The notes beneath the pieces were generated by a model. It ran no database searches, had not been told where the DNA came from, and saw nothing but the letters and a program-made list of their open reading frames with translations. The translations under genes were made by a program, and so were the position numbers. This document shows positions 6,736 through 10,295 of a DNA stretch of 10,295 nt, piece by piece. The first letter of the stretch is position 1. Each line of letters begins with the position of its first letter. Origin of the DNA: JAFGOY01 sp034430335 (GTDB lineage: Bacteria > Chloroflexota > Anaerolineae > Aggregatilineales > UBA3940); the NCBI GenBank assembly GCA_034430335.1, contig DAOUES010000099.1, positions 1 through 10,295 on the forward strand. The letters run 5' to 3'.

Positions 6736-8019
6736 ATGGGACGTCGGCGTAATGCGGTATACCTGGTCATCATCGTCGGCCTGCTGGCCGGATTAGCCAC
6801 GCGCAAGGCGTTTTTCTTCAACGTCGCCTATGCTTTTGCCGGGTTGTTTTTCTTCTCGCTGTTCTGGGCATGGAGCAGCGCCAACGGGATCAAACTTCGG
6901 CGGCACACCCAATCTCGCCGATCTCAGGTTGGGCAAACGTTCGAAGAGACTTTCCTGGTGCGCAACACCGGCCTGCTCCCCAAGCTGTGGCTCGAAGTCT
7001 ACGACCAATCGAACCTCCCCGGCCACCATGCCAGCCATGTGATCAGCAGCCTCGGCTCACACTCCGAGGCCACCTGGGTCACACGGACACTGTGCGTGCA
7101 GCGCGGCGTATACCACCTGGGGCCGCTCCGCATCGTCACCGGCGACCCCTTCGGCCTGTTCCAGGCAGAGAAAACGATCAGCGACACCACCCCCCTGATC
7201 GTCTACCCCCCCACCATCGACATCCCCAATTTTCGGCTGCCGGTCGGCGTTCTCTCCGGCGGTGATGCCCAGCGCCAGCGCACCCACCAGGTGACTACCA
7301 ACGCCGCCGGGGTGCGCGATTATGCTGCCGGTGACAGCTTCAGCCGCATCCACTGGCCCTCCACTGCCCGCCGCAGGCGGATCATCGTCAAAGAGTTCGA
7401 GCTTGACCCGCTGGCCGATATCTGGATCATGCTCGACTCCGACCAGACGATCCAGGTCGGTGAGTACAATCCAGCCGCCAACGGGGAAGACAGGCTGATC
7501 ACCTCGACCGGCGGCGGTTTTCTACTGCCTCCAACCACCGAGGAATACGCCGTCGCTTCCGCCGCGTCGCTGGCGATCCACTTTCTGCAAAAAGACCGTG
7601 CGGTTGGCTTTGCTGCTCACGGGCAGCGCCAGGAGATCATCCAGGTGGATCGGGGCGCGCGCCAGCGGACGAAAATCCTCGAAACTCTTGCCATCGTCAG
7701 GGCACAGGGCACGGTTCCCTTTTCCCGTTTTATCTCACTTCATGGCAACGAGATGGCACGCGGAACGACGTTGGTGCTGGTTACCGCCTCGACCCGTGAA
7801 AGCTGGGTGACCACCGCCCACGAGTTGATCCAGCGTGGGCTGCGTGTCGTCGCCGTCGTGATCGACTCGGAGAGCTTTGGCGGTCGGCCCGGCGGGCAGG
7901 CCACGGCCTTGCGACTGGGCAGGCTCAACGTCCCGACCTATCTGGTACGTCATGGCGACGATCTCCGTCTGGCCCTCACCCGCCCGCTGATTGCGGCTCA
8001 TGCTGGGAACTCGCGCTAG
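6736..8019 (+). CDS. DUF58 domain membrane-anchored protein
   Basis: A 427-residue protein with two N-terminal membrane segments (about 8-22 and 27-46), a beta-rich region (about 50-155), and the DUF58 signature at 192-216 (GVRDYAAGDSFSRIHW followed by an Arg-rich stretch and IIVKEFE). A vWA-like fold probably follows from DIWIMLDSD (228-236). Its metal site is not the full DxSxS, since the residues read DSD. An insertion of about 28 residues (241-268, Gly- and Pro-rich) follows that strand. DUF58 proteins commonly accompany MoxR ATPases, and this gene begins 4 bp after moxR. There is no strong SD next to the ATG, which suggests translational coupling. The last 44 bp overlap the convergent MFS gene, so the operon ends here without the transglutaminase gene often found third. 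The biochemical role of the family is not established. Confidence 0.9.
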   Translation: MGRRRNAVYLVIIVGLLAGLATRKAFFFNVAYAFAGLFFFSLFWAWSSANGIKLRRHTQSRRSQVGQTFEETFLVRNTGLLPKLWLEVYDQSNLPGHHASHVISSLGSHSEATWVTRTLCVQRGVYHLGPLRIVTGDPFGLFQAEKTISDTTPLIVYPPTIDIPNFRLPVGVLSGGDAQRQRTHQVTTNAAGVRDYAAGDSFSRIHWPSTARRRRIIVKEFELDPLADIWIMLDSDQTIQVGEYNPAANGEDRLITSTGGGFLLPPTTEEYAVASAASLAIHFLQKDRAVGFAAHGQRQEIIQVDRGARQRTKILETLAIVRAQGTVPFSRFISLHGNEMARGTTLVLVTASTRESWVTTAHELIQRGLRVVAVVIDSESFGGRPGGQATALRLGRLNVPTYLVRHGDDLRLALTRPLIAAHAGNSR

Positions 8020-9304
8020 ACGCTTTGAGCAGCCTGTCACGGGCTGGCATCAGGCGGAAGGCGGGAATCAGTCCCACCAGTCCGGCCACAAGAGACACAA
8101 TAAACAACACTCTGTAAGAGGTCACACTGACCAGCCACCCGGCGAATACCGGCCCCAGTACGCCAATCGAAATGAGCGCCCCATAAGTTCCCACGTAAAT
8201 GGGACGATGCCCCGGCGTGGCGATATCGAATACATAGTTGTAATGGCCGATCATAACGAGAGCGTCGCCCATCCCCATGCAAACGTAAATCCATACGTAA
8301 ACATAACGCACGCCGCCGATATTACCGTTTAGCAAAGTGAACAGAATCGCTAATATTGGCATACTGACCATCAGCACAGAACCGATCTGAATGGTCCGCT
8401 GCGCCCCATATTTATCGGCCACTCGTCCCAGCAAAAAGCTGGAGATCGAACCGCCGACTGTGGTAGCCAGGACAAACAACCCGATCACCTGCCCTGAGAA
8501 CTGGAGGGCATCGGTGGCATAAAGCACGTAAAACGGGAATGCCATTCCGCTCAGGCTGAACAGCACCCGTGCAATCACGATTTGCCTGAGACGCTCATCT
8601 TCTTTCCACAGCCTCAGAACATGCTGCCCATAATCCTTCCAGGGGATATAGGTCGTCTCCGGCTCTCCTTTTTGATCGGTCACCTCGTGGATGGCGAGCA
8701 TCCCTATACTCGATATGATCAGCAAACAGGACGCCGTCAAGAACAGGTAAGCATAATTTTCAGGGAACCCCGGCCCTGAGTCGCCGAGAATGAAACCGAT
8801 CAGCGCCGAGATGCCCAGCATCGAGAACGCGGTTATTATCTGCCATACCGACATCACCCGCCCGCGCGTATCTTCGTGAAACGCCCGCGCCAGCATGTCA
8901 AACCAGGGGACGGCGGCAAACGCATCCGTCAGGAAGAAGGTCGCGAACGCCAGCAGCACGACCAGCAGGTTTAACCAGACGGGTGTTCCATGTGTCAAAA
9001 AGATGACGATAGGCACTGCCAGCGTCACCGGGCGCGAGAGAAAAACCACCTTCATCAAAAATGGTTTTTTCTTTTCCAGCCGCGCGGTGATATTTGCCGC
9101 GATAACCTGGGGCAGCCCCCATGCCAGGTAGAGGACGGTCAATAAAATGCCGATCATCCTCGTCGACGCGCCTAGCTCCGCCGCGAAAGCCGGGAGGACG
9201 GTGTTCAAGTTCATCGCTCCCAGCGCCAGGCCAAAGGCGATATAGTCGATGCCAAAAGCGATCAAATTCTGTTTGTGTTTCGGATAACGTTCAGTCACTA
9301 TCAT
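7976..9304 (-). CDS. Major facilitator superfamily (MFS) transporter
   Basis: A 442-residue inner-membrane transporter with about twelve hydrophobic segments in two halves, split by a hydrophilic loop at about 206-240. The MFS loop signature is clear between segments 8 and 9 (LGRVADKYGAQR, 292-303) and degenerate between 2 and 3 (ARLEKKKPF, 74-82). DTRGRVMSVW (145-154) is another typical MFS turn. The substrate cannot be told. The ATG at 9304 overlaps the glycosyltransferase stop as ATGA, a coupled arrangement. However, AAGGA (complement of 9306-9310) lies only 1 nt from that ATG but 7 nt from a GTG at 9298 (codon 3), so the real start may be 9298. The last ~14 codons are antisense to the end of the DUF58 gene. 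The gene probably belongs to a glycosyltransferase operon that extends beyond the window. Confidence 0.88.
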   Translation of the reverse strand: MIVTERYPKHKQNLIAFGIDYIAFGLALGAMNLNTVLPAFAAELGASTRMIGILLTVLYLAWGLPQVIAANITARLEKKKPFLMKVVFLSRPVTLAVPIVIFLTHGTPVWLNLLVVLLAFATFFLTDAFAAVPWFDMLARAFHEDTRGRVMSVWQIITAFSMLGISALIGFILGDSGPGFPENYAYLFLTASCLLIISSIGMLAIHEVTDQKGEPETTYIPWKDYGQHVLRLWKEDERLRQIVIARVLFSLSGMAFPFYVLYATDALQFSGQVIGLFVLATTVGGSISSFLLGRVADKYGAQRTIQIGSVLMVSMPILAILFTLLNGNIGGVRYVYVWIYVCMGMGDALVMIGHYNYVFDIATPGHRPIYVGTYGALISIGVLGPVFAGWLVSVTSYRVLFIVSLVAGLVGLIPAFRLMPARDRLLKASSASSQHEPQSAGG

Positions 9305-10295
9305 GTCCTTACAAAAGAGTCGTATCTTGATTCCAGCAGTATCCCGTAAGTCGATTTGAGCTGCTCGGCGGCTCTTCTCCAGGTGAAAAGCTTCGCCTGT
9401 TTTATCCCTCGTTCTCTTAGCGATGCCCGCAGCGATTGATCATCCAGTGCCTGCTCAATCGCCCCTTGAATCGCCTCGACCGATGCCGGATCGACCGGCA
9501 GCCCGGCGTCGCCGACCACCTCCGGCACCGACGACACGTTCGAGGCGACGACCGGCGTTCCGCAGGCCATCGCTTCCAGGGGCGGCAGCCCGAATCCTTC
9601 GTAAAGCGACGGAAAGACGAACACCTCCGCACCGCTGTACAGCGCCGGGAGATCCGCATCGGCGGCAAACCCGATCAGGTGTACACGCTCGTTCAGTCCC
9701 AGGTCTGCAATCGTTTGGTACAGCGGATCGTCAAGCCAGCCCTTTCCCCCGGCGATCACCAGCTTGAGATCGGGCCGATCCAGCGACGCGAACGCCTCCA
9801 CCAGCCGGACGTAGTTCTTGCGCGGCTGGACGGTTCCCACGCTCAGGATATACGGCCCCTCGCCGATCCCGTTGCGGATGCACATAGAGTCGATTACGGC
9901 CCGATCCGTCACTGGCGCGAACCGCTCGTCGACCCCGCTGTACAGCACGCTGACCTTATCCGCCGGAACTCCGTACAGTTCGATGATATCGCTGCGGGTC
10001 GCCTTTGAATCGGCCAGTACGTGATCGGCGCGGTTTATGGAGCGAGGCACCACTCTGTTCAGAAAAGCCCGCAGACCGGCTTCAGCCGTCTCAGGGGCAC
10101 GAACGAACGACAGGTCGTGGACGGTCAGGATCGTCCGTGCCTGCCTCCGGGTCGGCGGCAGCGTAAAATCGGTCGCGTGGTACAGATCGACCGGCCCCGC
10201 CCACCATTCAACCGGCAGTGGCAGCCGGGCGCGGTGCCACAGCCGCGCAAACCACTCGGCGCTGATACGCGACGGTCGCCATGCAAAGTTAGAAC
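9301..10295 (-). CDS. GT4-family glycosyltransferase, 5' end outside the window
   Basis: The reading frame is open from the right edge to TGA at 9301-9303, giving 330 visible residues. An internal GTG at 10053 is not the start, because good GT-B sequence continues upstream, including LYHATDFTLPP (37-47 of the visible part) and TVHDLSF (57-63). The GT-B fold C-terminal half has SVGTVQPRKN (151-160) and the GT4 retaining-enzyme motif E-x7-E, seen as YEGFGLPPLEA with E232 and E240, followed by GTPVVAS. It would transfer a sugar from a nucleotide-sugar donor to a lipid- or polysaccharide-linked acceptor at the inner face of the membrane; mannosyltransferase-like relatives are common, but donor and acceptor are unknown. 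Roughly 30-50 N-terminal residues are probably missing. Its stop overlaps the MFS start by 4 bp. Confidence 0.93.
   Translation of the reverse strand, partial: SNFAWRPSRISAEWFARLWHRARLPLPVEWWAGPVDLYHATDFTLPPTRRQARTILTVHDLSFVRAPETAEAGLRAFLNRVVPRSINRADHVLADSKATRSDIIELYGVPADKVSVLYSGVDERFAPVTDRAVIDSMCIRNGIGEGPYILSVGTVQPRKNYVRLVEAFASLDRPDLKLVIAGGKGWLDDPLYQTIADLGLNERVHLIGFAADADLPALYSGAEVFVFPSLYEGFGLPPLEAMACGTPVVASNVSSVPEVVGDAGLPVDPASVEAIQGAIEQALDDQSLRASLRERGIKQAKLFTWRRAAEQLKSTYGILLESRYDSFVRT

Noticed and set aside
9301..10053. Glycosyltransferase starting at the internal GTG at 10053
   Set aside because: The same frame continues to the window edge with clear GT-B sequence (HATDF, TVHDLSF), so the gene is 5'-truncated by the window rather than short.

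Overview
The window is a gene-dense stretch of moderately GC-rich bacterial chromosome. Start sites have canonical Shine-Dalgarno (SD) sequences (AAAGGAG, GGAGG, AAGGA). I see no insertion sequence, phage gene, CRISPR array, tRNA or rRNA. The housekeeping gene tsaD and a MoxR-DUF58 pair point to an ordinary bacterial core or near-core region. Protein character would fit a Chloroflexota (Anaerolineae-like) genome, but that is a weak inference, not a sequence proof.

Left part (1-5122). A minus-strand pair encodes an SRAP (YedK/HMCES-type) abasic-site DNA-protein crosslinker followed 36 bp later by a fumarylacetoacetate hydrolase family enzyme. Divergent from it is tsaD, the tRNA t6A37 transferase subunit. 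tsaD runs head-on into a minus-strand pair: an atypical receiver/HTH response regulator followed 44 bp later by a long cation diffusion facilitator (CDF) transporter. The tsaD and CDF stop codons share one CTAG tetramer.

Middle (5123-5771). About 650 bp with no convincing gene of normal size separates the regulator (leftward) from moxR (rightward). It holds a good promoter for moxR (CTGTCA, 17 bp, TATAAT), several perfect inverted repeats, and a 73-nt element that can fold into a closed multi-branch structure. That element contains a 13-codon reading frame behind an SD-like sequence, downstream of a perfect TTGACA box and an operator-like dyad.

Right part (5772-10295). A MoxR AAA+ ATPase and a DUF58 protein form a tight two-gene operon (4 bp gap). 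Members of this pair commonly serve as chaperone and membrane partner; the transglutaminase often found with them is absent here. The DUF58 gene overlaps by 44 bp the 3' end of a convergent major facilitator superfamily (MFS) transporter gene. The MFS gene lies behind, and is ATGA-coupled to, a GT4 glycosyltransferase that runs off the right edge.

The least ordinary items are the CDF protein, whose cytoplasmic tail looks like three tandem dimerisation domains with the histidine triad kept in the second and third, and the structured intergenic region upstream of moxR. Neither proves a new system; both can be tested directly.
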